Origin: Eubacterium sp.
GTDB taxonomy: Bacteria > Bacillota > Clostridia > Oscillospirales > Acutalibacteraceae
NCBI GenBank assembly: GCA_022511225.1
Contig: JAFLRZ010000010.1
Location: forward strand, 19,575-83,574
Length of the DNA stretch: 64,000 nucleotides
Reading direction: 5' to 3'
In this document: positions 34,398 through 43,209 of the stretch, one piece after another
Layout of the letters: the number at the start of each line of letters is the position of its first letter
Position numbering within the stretch: the stretch's first letter is position 1
Program-made: the position numbers and the translations under genes
The notes under the pieces: model-generated
The model's database searches: none
What the model saw: the letters and a program-made list of their open reading frames with translations, nothing else
Told to the model about the DNA's origin: nothing

Positions 34398-35774
34398 ATG
34401 GATTACAGAATAGAACACGATTCAATGGGAGATGTTAAGGTCCCTGCAGATAAATACTGGGCGGCTCAAACAGAAAGAAGCCGTAATAATTTTAAAATCG
34501 GCTCAGGAATTGAGACTATGCCAATAGAAATTACATATGCCTTTGGTATCTTAAAAAAGGCAGCAGCTATTGCCAATAACAAGCTTAAGCCTGAAAAAAT
34601 GACTGTAGAAAAGTTAAGTGCAATAAGTAGTGCGTGTGATGAGGTAATCAACGGAAAGTTAAACGACCACTTCCCTCTCGTCGTTTGGCAGACAGGCTCC
34701 GGTACCCAGTCAAATATGAATGCAAATGAAGTTATTGCAAACAGAGGAAATGAGCTTGCAGGTAAAAAGCTGCTACATCCGAATGATGATATTAATATGA
34801 GCCAGAGCTCTAACGATACGTTCCCTACTGCTATGAGTATTGCAGCAGTAATCGGAATTGAGGACAAGGTTTTGCCTGCAGTTGATACGCTTATTAACAC
34901 TTTTCTTAGGCTCGAAAAGGAAAACGATGGAATCGTAAAAAGCGGAAGAACACATTTACAGGATGCAACTCCTATTGCTTTTTCACAGGAAATAAGCGGA
35001 TGGAGAAGCTCACTTGAAAAGGATAAAAAATTAATTGAGCTTACTTTGCCCGAGCTTAAGGAATTAGCTCTCGGCGGCACTGCAGTTGGTACAGGATTGA
35101 ACGCACCCTCAGGATTTGACCAAGAGGTTGCAAAGGCAGTATCCGATATTACAAGTAAAAGCTTTAAATCAGCATCTAATAAATTTCACGCACTTACCTC
35201 TAAAGACGAAATTGTATTTGCGCACGGTGCTCTTAAGGCACTTGCGTGTGATTTGATGAAAATAGCTAATGACGTAAGATGGCTTGCAAGCGGTCCAAGA
35301 CTCGGACTCGGCGAGATAACTATACCCGAAAACGAGCCGGGCTCATCAATTATGCCCGGTAAGGTCAATCCGACACAGTGCGAAGCAATGACGATGATTG
35401 CCGTTCAGGTAATGGGAAATGATGCTACTATTGGTATTGCCGCAAGTCAGGGTAATTTTGAGCTGAATGTATTTATGCCTGTTATAATCTACAATTTTAT
35501 TCAGTCGGTAAGACTTCTTTCTGAGGCAATTATTTCATTTAACGACAACTGTGCTGTCGGAATAAAAGCAAATAAAGAGAAAATGAAAAATAATCTTCAC
35601 AATTCACTTATGCTTGTAACCGCACTGAATCCTTATATTGGATACGAAAATGCCGCCAAGACAGCAAAGTACGCGTATATTAACAATGTTTCGCTTAAAG
35701 AAGCTTGTTTAACACTTGGCTTTTTGACCGCTGAAAAGTTTGATGAGGTTTTCCATCCGGAAGAAATGATATAA
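34398..35774 (+). CDS. fumC: Class II fumarate hydratase
   Basis: FumC hydrates fumarate to malate without an iron-sulfur cluster. The ATG at 34398 ([11 protein letters not shown]), with GGAGG 5 bases upstream, gives 458 aa. The fumarase/aspartase signature [15 protein letters not shown] is present, with [11 protein letters not shown] and the N-terminal [12 protein letters not shown] segment. It is a one-gene unit with its own promoter and a strong terminator, and it is one of only a few central carbon genes here. Aspartase (aspA) is excluded by the fumarase-like GTQSN region, though not with complete certainty. Confidence 0.95.
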   Translation: MDYRIEHDSMGDVKVPADKYWAAQTERSRNNFKIGSGIETMPIEITYAFGILKKAAAIANNKLKPEKMTVEKLSAISSACDEVINGKLNDHFPLVVWQTGSGTQSNMNANEVIANRGNELAGKKLLHPNDDINMSQSSNDTFPTAMSIAAVIGIEDKVLPAVDTLINTFLRLEKENDGIVKSGRTHLQDATPIAFSQEISGWRSSLEKDKKLIELTLPELKELALGGTAVGTGLNAPSGFDQEVAKAVSDITSKSFKSASNKFHALTSKDEIVFAHGALKALACDLMKIANDVRWLASGPRLGLGEITIPENEPGSSIMPGKVNPTQCEAMTMIAVQVMGNDATIGIAASQGNFELNVFMPVIIYNFIQSVRLLSEAIISFNDNCAVGIKANKEKMKNNLHNSLMLVTALNPYIGYENAAKTAKYAYINNVSLKEACLTLGFLTAEKFDEVFHPEEMI

Positions 35775-35788
35775 ATTATGATACATAG

Positions 35789-35831
35789 AAAAGTTGCTGT
35801 CTCAATTATCAATGAGGCAGCAACTTTTTTT
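35789..35831. terminator. Bidirectional terminator between fumC and the radical SAM gene
   Basis: AAAAGTTGCTG-CTCA pairs with TGAG-CAGCAACTTTT with one mismatch, followed by a run of T on the plus strand and of A on the other side. It serves both convergent genes. Confidence 0.92.
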
Positions 35832-35838
35832 GCAGAAA

Positions 35839-36594
35839 TTAATGAGGTAAATAGTTTTCGACTATATCTATAATACTGTTAACATAAATATTCCCGTTAA
35901 GGACCTCCCCGTCAGGAGAAATGCAGATAGCTCTTATGTCTTCAGGATTTTGTACATAGGGATTTTTATGTATCTGATTATCCTTGAAATACTCACTCAA
36001 ATACTTAACGGCGTTACCGTTCGGGAAAATTACATTTCCTGAGGATATATCAAAGCCAGCAGAAGAAAATTCTTCAAGCAGTTTTTTAGTGCGTAGATTA
36101 TACGGATTATCGTCATCACTGTCTACAAGCCATGCAGGATGAACTTGTATCTCTATGCCCTGTTTTTTTACACATTCAGCAAAAAATTTTACAGGCTTTA
36201 TAGGTATTGTTTCCTGATGGAAGGCATCAACTGAAAGCAAAATCTTATTTACTCCGCTTTCAAATAGTTTATCTACAACTGATTGAATTTTATTTTCATC
36301 TTTCGAAAAGAAACCGTTTGTAATCAATTCTTTGTTAGGTATACTGGCTTCTTTTGCTGCACATTGAATTTTGCAGACATCCTCAAAAAATAGCAGTGGT
36401 TCGCCGCCGAATGTCATGAGCGAGTCAATTTTGCGTACACTTGCTAATTTTAGTACAGCATCAGCGGCAACACTACCATCAATGTGCCCTCTTTGGTAAA
36501 TATGCTCGCCTTGAGAGCAATGCTTGCATTTTCCGCTGCAGGCAAGAGTAACAACGAATTCAATTCTGTTTAAATTTTTTGTATATTCATTCAC
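35839..36594 (-). CDS. Radical SAM protein of unknown function, paired with a WYL regulator
   Basis: The 251-aa protein has the radical SAM cluster motif CSGKCKHC at residues 19-26, followed by the MTFGGEPLLF segment typical of SAM binding (GGEP). SVDAFHQETIP lies in the barrel. The C terminus has only one further Cys (in RAICIS), so a full SPASM domain with extra clusters is not evident. No peptide substrate or partner oxidoreductase is nearby. Its ATG overlaps the WYL regulator gene's stop by 4 bases, so the two are translationally coupled. The substrate is unknown. Confidence 0.85.
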   Translation of the reverse strand: MNEYTKNLNRIEFVVTLACSGKCKHCSQGEHIYQRGHIDGSVAADAVLKLASVRKIDSLMTFGGEPLLFFEDVCKIQCAAKEASIPNKELITNGFFSKDENKIQSVVDKLFESGVNKILLSVDAFHQETIPIKPVKFFAECVKKQGIEIQVHPAWLVDSDDDNPYNLRTKKLLEEFSSAGFDISSGNVIFPNGNAVKYLSEYFKDNQIHKNPYVQNPEDIRAICISPDGEVLNGNIYVNSIIDIVENYLPH

Positions 36595-37592
36595 TGCTTT
36601 TCTTCCTCATAGACTTCGTAAATTGCCTTTGCTCTTTCTTTAATTTTATCAACAAGCTCTTTAGGCTCTACTACCTGAACGTCTGCGCCGTACTGCATTA
36701 TCCACGATACAAAACCGTCAGAAAGAGTTGCATTCACAGTAGATTCAATATGAGATAAATCATATGCATTAAGCTCGATTGACGGTCCGAATCTGTCCAT
36801 CATTTCTTCCTGAAGCTTAAGAGCAAACCGTAAAGTTACTTTACATTCCTCACCGCTGAACATATTAAACATTTTTGAGCTGTAATCGCTTGTATCGAAC
36901 TCATCATAAGAAGAAACTTCTGAGACGGGTCTTGCCTCGTCATCAAGAATCTGCAGTTTTTTCATTCGGTCAATTCTAAGATTCATCAGATTATCGTATT
37001 TATCATTGTTGCAAATGAGATAGTAGTGATCATCTTTCCATATCAAACCGTATGGTGATACAGTAAACGTTTTTTCTGTATACCTCTTTTTATTTTGAAC
37101 GTCAATACTTCTGCGTCGATAGAGGAATTTAACTTTTTTCTTTTCCTTAATTGCGCCGTGAAGATGATCAATCGTTATATATATTTCCTCATTATCGCAT
37201 TTAGCAGATGGAGTGTCAACGTAAACCTGACTTACCATAGATTCTGCCTGAGGCACTGAAACGAGTGACTTAAGCTTTTCAATCAGCGATACTGTTTTCT
37301 TCGGAGTAATAAAGCCGGCACTTGAAACTGCATCAATAAGAAGCATAACCTCAGGAATTTCAAATTTTCTTGATGCAATAAAGAATCCTCTTTTGGGGCT
37401 TTTTACAGATAGAATATCGCATCCGATTTCATTAAGTGCTTCTATATCTGCATATATTGATTTTCTTTCACATTTAATTCCTCTATCTGCGAGCATACTG
37501 ATTAAATCAGTTGTAGAAAGCGGATTATCCTCGTCACTATAGGTTTCAAGAAACTGATATATCATCAGGGTTTTAAGCTTTGAGTTTTGCAT
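36591..37592 (-). CDS. HTH + WYL-domain transcriptional regulator
   Basis: A 333-aa DeoR/YafY-like regulator. The N-terminal winged helix (STTDLISMLADRGIKCERKSI, YADIEALNEIGCDI) is followed by a linker and a WYL domain with VKFLYRRRS, SPYGLIWKDDHYYLICNN and LRIDRM. A WCX-like C-terminal part precedes the tail. WYL proteins sense nucleic acid or other ligands and often control defence or stress genes. The only coupled gene is the radical SAM protein downstream. It starts 23 bases after the PBP gene. Confidence 0.9.
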   Translation of the reverse strand: MQNSKLKTLMIYQFLETYSDEDNPLSTTDLISMLADRGIKCERKSIYADIEALNEIGCDILSVKSPKRGFFIASRKFEIPEVMLLIDAVSSAGFITPKKTVSLIEKLKSLVSVPQAESMVSQVYVDTPSAKCDNEEIYITIDHLHGAIKEKKKVKFLYRRRSIDVQNKKRYTEKTFTVSPYGLIWKDDHYYLICNNDKYDNLMNLRIDRMKKLQILDDEARPVSEVSSYDEFDTSDYSSKMFNMFSGEECKVTLRFALKLQEEMMDRFGPSIELNAYDLSHIESTVNATLSDGFVSWIMQYGADVQVVEPKELVDKIKERAKAIYEVYEEEKQ

Positions 37593-37615
37593 ATAATCAC
37601 CTCAAAGTGATTATA

Positions 37616-39082
37616 CTACAAATTCTGAAGCTTTTCAACTATAGTACGAAAAATAGGACAGCAGTCTTCCGCTCCGCTGATTCCGTCCTCGCGCATCACG
37701 ACGATTGCATATTTGGGATTTTTATATGGGTAAAAGCCAGCAAACCAGGTATTCAGTATTTCCTTATTATTTTTATAAATTCCGCTTTGAGCAGTTGCCG
37801 TTTTCCCCGCCGTAGTTCCGTTAAAGTCGGCTGCGTATCCCGTACCGTTTTTAACAACACCGAGCATATATTCACGAAGTTTTTTGGCTGTTGACTCAGA
37901 TATTGCTTTTTCTCCTTTATTTGATGAAATATCAAGAGTAGCAGAATTATATATACCACCATTTGCAATGCAGGAAATAACACTTGCAAAATGAATAGGA
38001 CAATCAGTTAATTTTCCCTGACCAAAGCCTGCTAACGCAAGCTGACCGTCATAAATTTTTAGAAATTCTTTGCTTGGAAAGTTTCCACTGTTAATTCTCC
38101 AATCAGAATATAAATCAAAAACTTCTCCAAAGCCGAGTTTTTTTGCAGTATCATAAAGCCTGTCTGCACCAAGCCTTAAGGCAAGCTTAACAAAATAGCA
38201 ATTACAGGAATTTGCAAGTGCAGTATCCATACCCTGTAAGCCGTGTGCTTTATTTTTCAGGCAATTAAAAGTTGTATCACCGACTTTTATAGAGCTGTTA
38301 CAATTATAAATCTGGCTGACATTATTCTCTAATGCGCAAGCACATACGACAAGCTTAAACACTGAGCCTACGCTATACGGTGACAATGCTCTGTTAACAT
38401 AATCTTCACCACGACTTACGCTTGCAAGAACTTGTGAAGTATTTATGTCAAGTATGACAACTGCACCTTTAGGTATACTTTTTGATGCATCCTCGGCTAT
38501 TTGCTGAATTTCACTGTCGAGAGTAACTACTATACCTTCAGTCGAATCATAATTATCATTAATAAGCTTGGCGTTATCACCTTTTAGCAAGCTACCCGAA
38601 GCATATCTACCAAAATTTACTGAAAGCTCACCGATTTTATTACTCTCATATTGTTCAATTCCTCCGTATTCTCTGTTAAGAATATGCTTTGCAAGCATAT
38701 CATCCGGATTTTCAACAATTTTATAATACTGCAATATATGATCTGTATTCACCTTTTTATTTACTGTTCTTTTAACAGGATAGCCTTTTGAGAGTTCTTC
38801 ATAAATTTCCTTTGCTTCATAAGATGAAAAAAGCTTACCAAGCTCTGCAATTGCTTTTTCTGTAGGAGGAATTACTGCTACTGTTTCAGTCTGATTATTG
38901 TTCAGCAAGCAACCTTTTCTGTCGAAAATATTAGTGTTACGCTCTCCTATTGTAATTTTATAAGAATTATATGATTCGGATACTGTGTAATTGTTACTAA
39001 GAGATATATAACCACATCTGCCGATCAGTACTGAAAAAATAAACACAAAGCATATCATCAGTGCTTTTATTCTTTTTTTCAT
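37616..39082 (-). CDS. Class B penicillin-binding protein (FtsI/PBP2-like transpeptidase)
   Basis: A 488-aa protein with one N-terminal membrane helix (ALMICFVFIFSVLIG). A short dimerisation-like region and a transpeptidase domain follow. Active-site motifs are SVFK (SxxK, in GSVFKLVV), SCN (SxN) and KTA in AGKTATAQSG, where most PBPs have KTG. It crosslinks peptidoglycan on the outer face. Its small size and place outside a dcw cluster suggest a specialised role such as sporulation. The ATG at 39082 follows directly on a hairpin whose 3' arm holds the AAGGGGTG ribosome site. Confidence 0.9.
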   Translation of the reverse strand: MKKRIKALMICFVFIFSVLIGRCGYISLSNNYTVSESYNSYKITIGERNTNIFDRKGCLLNNNQTETVAVIPPTEKAIAELGKLFSSYEAKEIYEELSKGYPVKRTVNKKVNTDHILQYYKIVENPDDMLAKHILNREYGGIEQYESNKIGELSVNFGRYASGSLLKGDNAKLINDNYDSTEGIVVTLDSEIQQIAEDASKSIPKGAVVILDINTSQVLASVSRGEDYVNRALSPYSVGSVFKLVVCACALENNVSQIYNCNSSIKVGDTTFNCLKNKAHGLQGMDTALANSCNCYFVKLALRLGADRLYDTAKKLGFGEVFDLYSDWRINSGNFPSKEFLKIYDGQLALAGFGQGKLTDCPIHFASVISCIANGGIYNSATLDISSNKGEKAISESTAKKLREYMLGVVKNGTGYAADFNGTTAGKTATAQSGIYKNNKEILNTWFAGFYPYKNPKYAIVVMREDGISGAEDCCPIFRTIVEKLQNL

Positions 39083-39115
39083 AAAAAACACCCCTTGTTA
39101 TTCTTAACAAGGGGT
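39083..39115 (-). terminator. Terminator-like hairpin that sequesters the PBP ribosome binding site
   Basis: ACCCCTTGTTA / TAACAAGGGGT form an 11-bp perfect stem with an AGAA loop, then G and six T, then the PBP ATG. The 3' arm is the Shine-Dalgarno sequence. The U32 peptidase stop is 8 bases upstream, so this is both an intrinsic terminator and a translation block. Confidence 0.85.
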
Positions 39116-39122
39116 AATGTAT

Positions 39123-40349
39123 TTAATCATTTCTTTTTCTTCTGAAAATCGCGTCACTTGATACTTTTTTGTTACACTTGAAGGAATAAGTGTTTGTGGC
39201 TTTATTAGCAATGTCAACCTTTTCATCTTTTGTGAGATCATACAAATCCTCAACGAGTATTTTATACGGAAGCTTATCAGGCTCAACAACCTCAAGCTCT
39301 TCACCCTCATAAAACCGATTGCGCTGGTCAACAATTAATCTGCCGTCTTTGTAATCATTATACAGTGCACAAACGTCCCAAGTACGTATGTAGCCACCTG
39401 TATCGAGCACCTGACCATTCTTCATCGGTCCGAAATTGAAACCGGTTGTATACTCACGATGGCTCATTTTTTCCATCTCATCAAGAATCCACTGCGAAAC
39501 CTTGAAATCAGGTGACGGATTTTTCATATATTCATCGACAGCATTTCTGTAAGCATAAGTTACTATTGCTGTGTAATACTCGCTCTTTGCCCTGCCTTCA
39601 ATCTTGAAAGAGTCAACACCCGCATCAACAAGTTCAGGTATGTGCTCAATCATACAAAGATCTCTCGAATTAAAGACATAGGTTCCCGTATCGTCCTGAT
39701 TAACAGGAAAATATTGACCCGGTCTTGTTTCTTCAACGAGATGATACTTCCATCTGCAAGGCTGAGCGCAGTCGCCTCTGTTAGCATCTCTGCCAACCAT
39801 ATAGTCAGATAGTATACATCTGCCTGAAAAACTCATACACATTGCGCCGTGAACAAATACCTCTATTTGCATATCATCGGGAATTTTATCACGGATTGTC
39901 TTAATATCATCGAGAGAAAGCTCTCTTGCAGTTACAATTCTCTTTGCCCCGAGCTGATAAAGTGCATTCGCAGTTTCGTAATTAACGATACCGACCTGAG
40001 TTGACATATGAATCTCAACATCAGGTGCATACTTCTTGGCAAGCATCATCACACCTATGTCTGCTATAATAAATGCATCTATACCTATCTGAGCGGCATA
40101 CTTAAGGAAATCCGGCAAATATTCAATTTCATTATTTCTTGGAAGTGTATTGCAGGTCAGATAAACCTTCTTGTTTAGCTTATGCGCCAGCTCTACTGCA
40201 TTTTTTAATTCGTCCGCCTTAAAGTTTGACGGATTTGTTCTCATACCGAACATCTCACCGCCGAGGTATACGGCATCAGCGCCAAACTTAAGAGCAAGCT
40301 TTAATCTTTCAAAATCACCAGCCGGTGACAGTAATTCAATATTTCTCAT
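39123..40349 (-). CDS. Peptidase U32 family protein
   Basis: About 408 aa with the U32 start IELLSPAGDFERLKLAL and the family signature EVFVHGAMCMSFSGRCILS, followed by RGDCAQPCRW. U32 proteins include collagenase-like peptidases and RNA or ubiquinone hydroxylation factors (RlhA, TrhP, UbiU). In Firmicutes, members act in tRNA uridine-34 hydroxylation, so a tRNA role is as likely as proteolysis. The ATG at 40349 lies 2 bases after the mltG stop with no clear ribosome site, implying coupling. A TTG two codons earlier is an alternative. Confidence 0.9.
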   Translation of the reverse strand: MRNIELLSPAGDFERLKLALKFGADAVYLGGEMFGMRTNPSNFKADELKNAVELAHKLNKKVYLTCNTLPRNNEIEYLPDFLKYAAQIGIDAFIIADIGVMMLAKKYAPDVEIHMSTQVGIVNYETANALYQLGAKRIVTARELSLDDIKTIRDKIPDDMQIEVFVHGAMCMSFSGRCILSDYMVGRDANRGDCAQPCRWKYHLVEETRPGQYFPVNQDDTGTYVFNSRDLCMIEHIPELVDAGVDSFKIEGRAKSEYYTAIVTYAYRNAVDEYMKNPSPDFKVSQWILDEMEKMSHREYTTGFNFGPMKNGQVLDTGGYIRTWDVCALYNDYKDGRLIVDQRNRFYEGEELEVVEPDKLPYKILVEDLYDLTKDEKVDIANKATNTYSFKCNKKVSSDAIFRRKRND

Positions 40350-40351
40350 AA

Positions 40352-41629
40352 TCAATGTAACAGGTACGGAGCGTACGCTTCAACCTTCTGCTTAAATTCT
40401 GTATTATTCTTTGCGGTATAAAGGTTGCCCTTATTGTCGTGGAAGAAGAAATATGCATCACTGTCAGCAGGATAAAGAGCTGCTTTAATTGCATCGACAC
40501 CGGGGTTACATATAGGTCCTGCAGGCAGACCGACAACAGTTGACGTCATATCGGAGCTGTAGAAGTTAAGATAATAATCAGCAGTATGAGCCTGAGTTGA
40601 AGATAAAGCCGGCGCAACCTTATTTTTAATATAGTCAGCAGTTGCATCGCACTGTAGATAAGGGTAATTAGTCTTGTCCGACAGTCGATTATGAATAACT
40701 GCAGAAATTTCTTTCATCTGCTCGGTGCTGCCTGCCTCCATCTGAATAATAGAAGCAATTGTGATTATTTCAGGAAGAGTATATCCGAGCTTTTCTGCTC
40801 TTTTTCTGTACTTTTCCGTTACCTTGGCATCACCGTTTGCAAGGAATTTTTTAACTACCGAAGAGGCACTTTCACCAACGTAAAAGTCATAAGTGTCAGG
40901 GAAAAGGTAGCCTTCGAGTCTGTAAGGAACATTCTCCGAAGCCTCTAAGCCGTTAACAAGTGAATATGAAAAATCTGTAGACTCAATTACCTTAAGCAAA
41001 GCAGCCTTATCGCAAACCTCATTTGCAACAAGCCTGTCCACAATTTCAGGAATAGTATATCCTTCAGGGAAAGTTAAATGAACTGTTTCAGCAGTTGTTG
41101 CATTACCCTGAAGGGTCTGGAGCATACCCTCAAGTCCCATTTTTGCGTTGAGATAATATACACCTGGTTCATATGTTTTATCATCATAACGAACGCCGTT
41201 TCTGTAATTAGGACCAACCTGTGATTCTCTGAATTTTGCAAAGAGCTTGCAAAAATTCTTACACTTAATAAGTCCGTTATCTGCAAGAAGATCAACAGCA
41301 TCACTAATATTATCAATAGGCTCGCTGATATTTATTGTTACGTTTATAGAGGTCTTTGTTATTGCAAGAGCATCATTCATACACAAAACTGCATATATGG
41401 AAATGACCATAGATATTGCAATAACAACTATAAAAAACATATACGTTCCTGCAACACCTTTTGCTTTTTTCTTAGGCGGCTTCTTTACAACAGCAGAAGA
41501 AGTTGACGGAGTATCAGTCGTGATTTTCTCTTCATTTTCTACGTTAGAAAAATATACGTCACTCTTATCGCTTGCTGTTGCCACAGGATTTATACCTGTT
41601 TCCTGAAGCTTGAAATCTTCATTTTCCAT
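40352..41629 (-). CDS. mltG: Endolytic transglycosylase MltG
   Basis: MltG cuts nascent glycan strands and may set their length. The 425-aa protein has about 55 cytoplasmic residues ending in a basic PPKKKAKG stretch, then one membrane helix (YMFFIVVIAISMVISIYAV). A LysM-like part and the YceG catalytic domain follow, with the Glu in IIQMEAGS and the LPAGPICNPG motif near the end. AGGAGGATAACT precedes the ATG. Downstream U32 coupling is common in Firmicutes. Confidence 0.95.
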   Translation of the reverse strand: MENEDFKLQETGINPVATASDKSDVYFSNVENEEKITTDTPSTSSAVVKKPPKKKAKGVAGTYMFFIVVIAISMVISIYAVLCMNDALAITKTSINVTINISEPIDNISDAVDLLADNGLIKCKNFCKLFAKFRESQVGPNYRNGVRYDDKTYEPGVYYLNAKMGLEGMLQTLQGNATTAETVHLTFPEGYTIPEIVDRLVANEVCDKAALLKVIESTDFSYSLVNGLEASENVPYRLEGYLFPDTYDFYVGESASSVVKKFLANGDAKVTEKYRKRAEKLGYTLPEIITIASIIQMEAGSTEQMKEISAVIHNRLSDKTNYPYLQCDATADYIKNKVAPALSSTQAHTADYYLNFYSSDMTSTVVGLPAGPICNPGVDAIKAALYPADSDAYFFFHDNKGNLYTAKNNTEFKQKVEAYAPYLLH

Positions 41630-41639
41630 AGTTATCCTC

Positions 41640-42203
41640 CTATTTCATTACCTGAAGAATTTTTGTATCGGTGATAATATAATCGACACTTATATCATAT
41701 TCGTCATTAGGAATTTCTTTGCTTTGAAGTTCATTATAACACAAAGCATTTGAAATTAAAGAGTTTTTTTGCAGGAACCTGTCATAATAACCTTTGCCGT
41801 ACCCAATTCTGTAACCTCTGTCATCAACAGAAAGAGCAGGCACAACGCAGAGTGCATCGCTAAAATCAGTAACAAGAATTGATTTGTCGGTATCAGGCTC
41901 CATTATTCCGAAAGTACCTTTAACTAAATCATCGTACGAATTTACAAAGTAAAATTCCATATTCCCGTCTTTATCTGTGCATCTTGGGAACGCAATTTTC
42001 TTGCCCATATTAACTGCAATATCTATTGCATAGCTGATATCAATTTCATCAGCAGTCGGAGCGTAAAAAAGAATTACGCTGCTATTCAAGAAAACGTCAC
42101 TATTAATTAAGTATTCATTTATTTTGCGATCTTTTTCTTTCTTATTGCAAATTGCTTTACGCTTAACCAACAGTGATTTACGAAGCTCTGATTTTACTGA
42201 CAT
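41640..42203 (-). CDS. 5-formyltetrahydrofolate cyclo-ligase
   Basis: A 187-aa enzyme that turns 5-formyl-THF into 5,10-methenyl-THF with ATP. The signature YRIGYGKGYYDRFL near the C terminus is diagnostic, and the N-terminal KSELRKSLLVKRKAI helix is typical. It overlaps the DJ-1 gene by 10 bases and precedes mltG by 10 bases. Together with fmt it touches one-carbon folate supply. Confidence 0.95.
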   Translation of the reverse strand: MSVKSELRKSLLVKRKAICNKKEKDRKINEYLINSDVFLNSSVILFYAPTADEIDISYAIDIAVNMGKKIAFPRCTDKDGNMEFYFVNSYDDLVKGTFGIMEPDTDKSILVTDFSDALCVVPALSVDDRGYRIGYGKGYYDRFLQKNSLISNALCYNELQSKEIPNDEYDISVDYIITDTKILQVMK

Positions 42204-42733
42204 TGAATTTGCTCTCTTATGCGCTTTGCTTCATCCTTACCTTTAATTGCACTTACAATTTCAAGACCGAAGTCAACAGAAACTCCTGCACCTCTTGCAG
42301 TTATAAAATTGCCGGATCTTACTACAAAATTTTCTGACAAAACTGCACCATCTAAATATTTCATAAATGTCGGATAAGAAGTAGCATTAACATTTCTTAA
42401 TAGCCCTTTATTTCCGAGTATTGAAGGCGCGGCGCAGATTGCACAAATAAGAATATTGTCATCAACTGCTTTGTCAATAACATTTTGAATTCTGTTATCC
42501 TTTTCAAGATTAAAAACTCCGTCAGAGCCACCCGGCAAAATTATAGCTTCAACATCATTATATGAAAATTCATCAATAGTTATATCAGCCTCAACCTTAA
42601 TGTTACAGGATGAAGTAACATTTTTTCCTGTGACGCCTACAGTTTTAACCTCAATATCGCCTCTTCTGAGCATATCAACTGGTGACATTGCCTCGATTAT
42701 TTCAAATCCATCTGCTAAAAATAAATAAACCAT
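42194..42733 (-). CDS. DJ-1/PfpI family protein
   Basis: A 179-aa flavodoxin-like protein of the DJ-1 superfamily. The nucleophile-elbow Cys is in ILICAICAAPSIL, and an Asp/Glu-rich strand (VEAIILPGGSDG) holds the usual acidic partner region. Close relatives are annotated as glyoxalase III, deglycase or 4-methyl-5-thiazole monophosphate synthesis protein ThiJ; the activity cannot be chosen here. It overlaps GNAT by 1 base and the cyclo-ligase by 10. Confidence 0.92.
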   Translation of the reverse strand: MVYLFLADGFEIIEAMSPVDMLRRGDIEVKTVGVTGKNVTSSCNIKVEADITIDEFSYNDVEAIILPGGSDGVFNLEKDNRIQNVIDKAVDDNILICAICAAPSILGNKGLLRNVNATSYPTFMKYLDGAVLSENFVVRSGNFITARGAGVSVDFGLEIVSAIKGKDEAKRIREQIQCQ

Positions 42734-43209
42734 TATTGTTCCTTTCTGATATAAGCAAGCGCAAACGGCTCGCTGAGTTCACAGCCTTCAAAAAGATATT
42801 CTTCAATATCTTCAATTTCAAAAAATCTAATGTTATTTATATCAATCTGTTTTGCAAAATTCCTTTTTTTGTAGTAGTCTACAAGGTGACTTTCGGCAGG
42901 AATAAGAAGCACTCTTGAATAATTATCTTTTACAAAATCAAGAAGCTTTGTCATCAAACCAAGCTGTTGGTATTCCTTAAGCGTGGAGGCGGCATATATG
43001 TATTTATATCGCTCACCATTGACTGAGGCATCTACAAGAAAAAGCATTGAGCAAGGCTGCTCGTTATCATTATAATAGCAAACGAGAGATTTATATTCAC
43101 AACAGTCTAAAAAAAACTCAATATCTTCCCTGCTGTCGCCAAATGCTTCGCGCCAGAGAGTTATAATTCCCTCGTCATCAAATCTTTTTGTTTCTACAAT
43201 TCTACCCAT
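42733..43209 (-). CDS. GNAT-family N-acetyltransferase
   Basis: A 158-aa protein from the ATG at 43209 (MGRIVETKRFDDE). The acetyl-CoA loop is seen in degenerate form as LKEYQQLGLMTKLLDFV, followed by the YKKRNF segment (the usual Y..xGF). The substrate is unknown. The ATG overlaps the stop of the DUF2156 gene by 8 bases and lacks a strong ribosome site, so translation is likely coupled. A GTG five codons upstream is possible. Confidence 0.82.
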   Translation of the reverse strand: MGRIVETKRFDDEGIITLWREAFGDSREDIEFFLDCCEYKSLVCYYNDNEQPCSMLFLVDASVNGERYKYIYAASTLKEYQQLGLMTKLLDFVKDNYSRVLLIPAESHLVDYYKKRNFAKQIDINNIRFFEIEDIEEYLFEGCELSEPFALAYIRKEQ

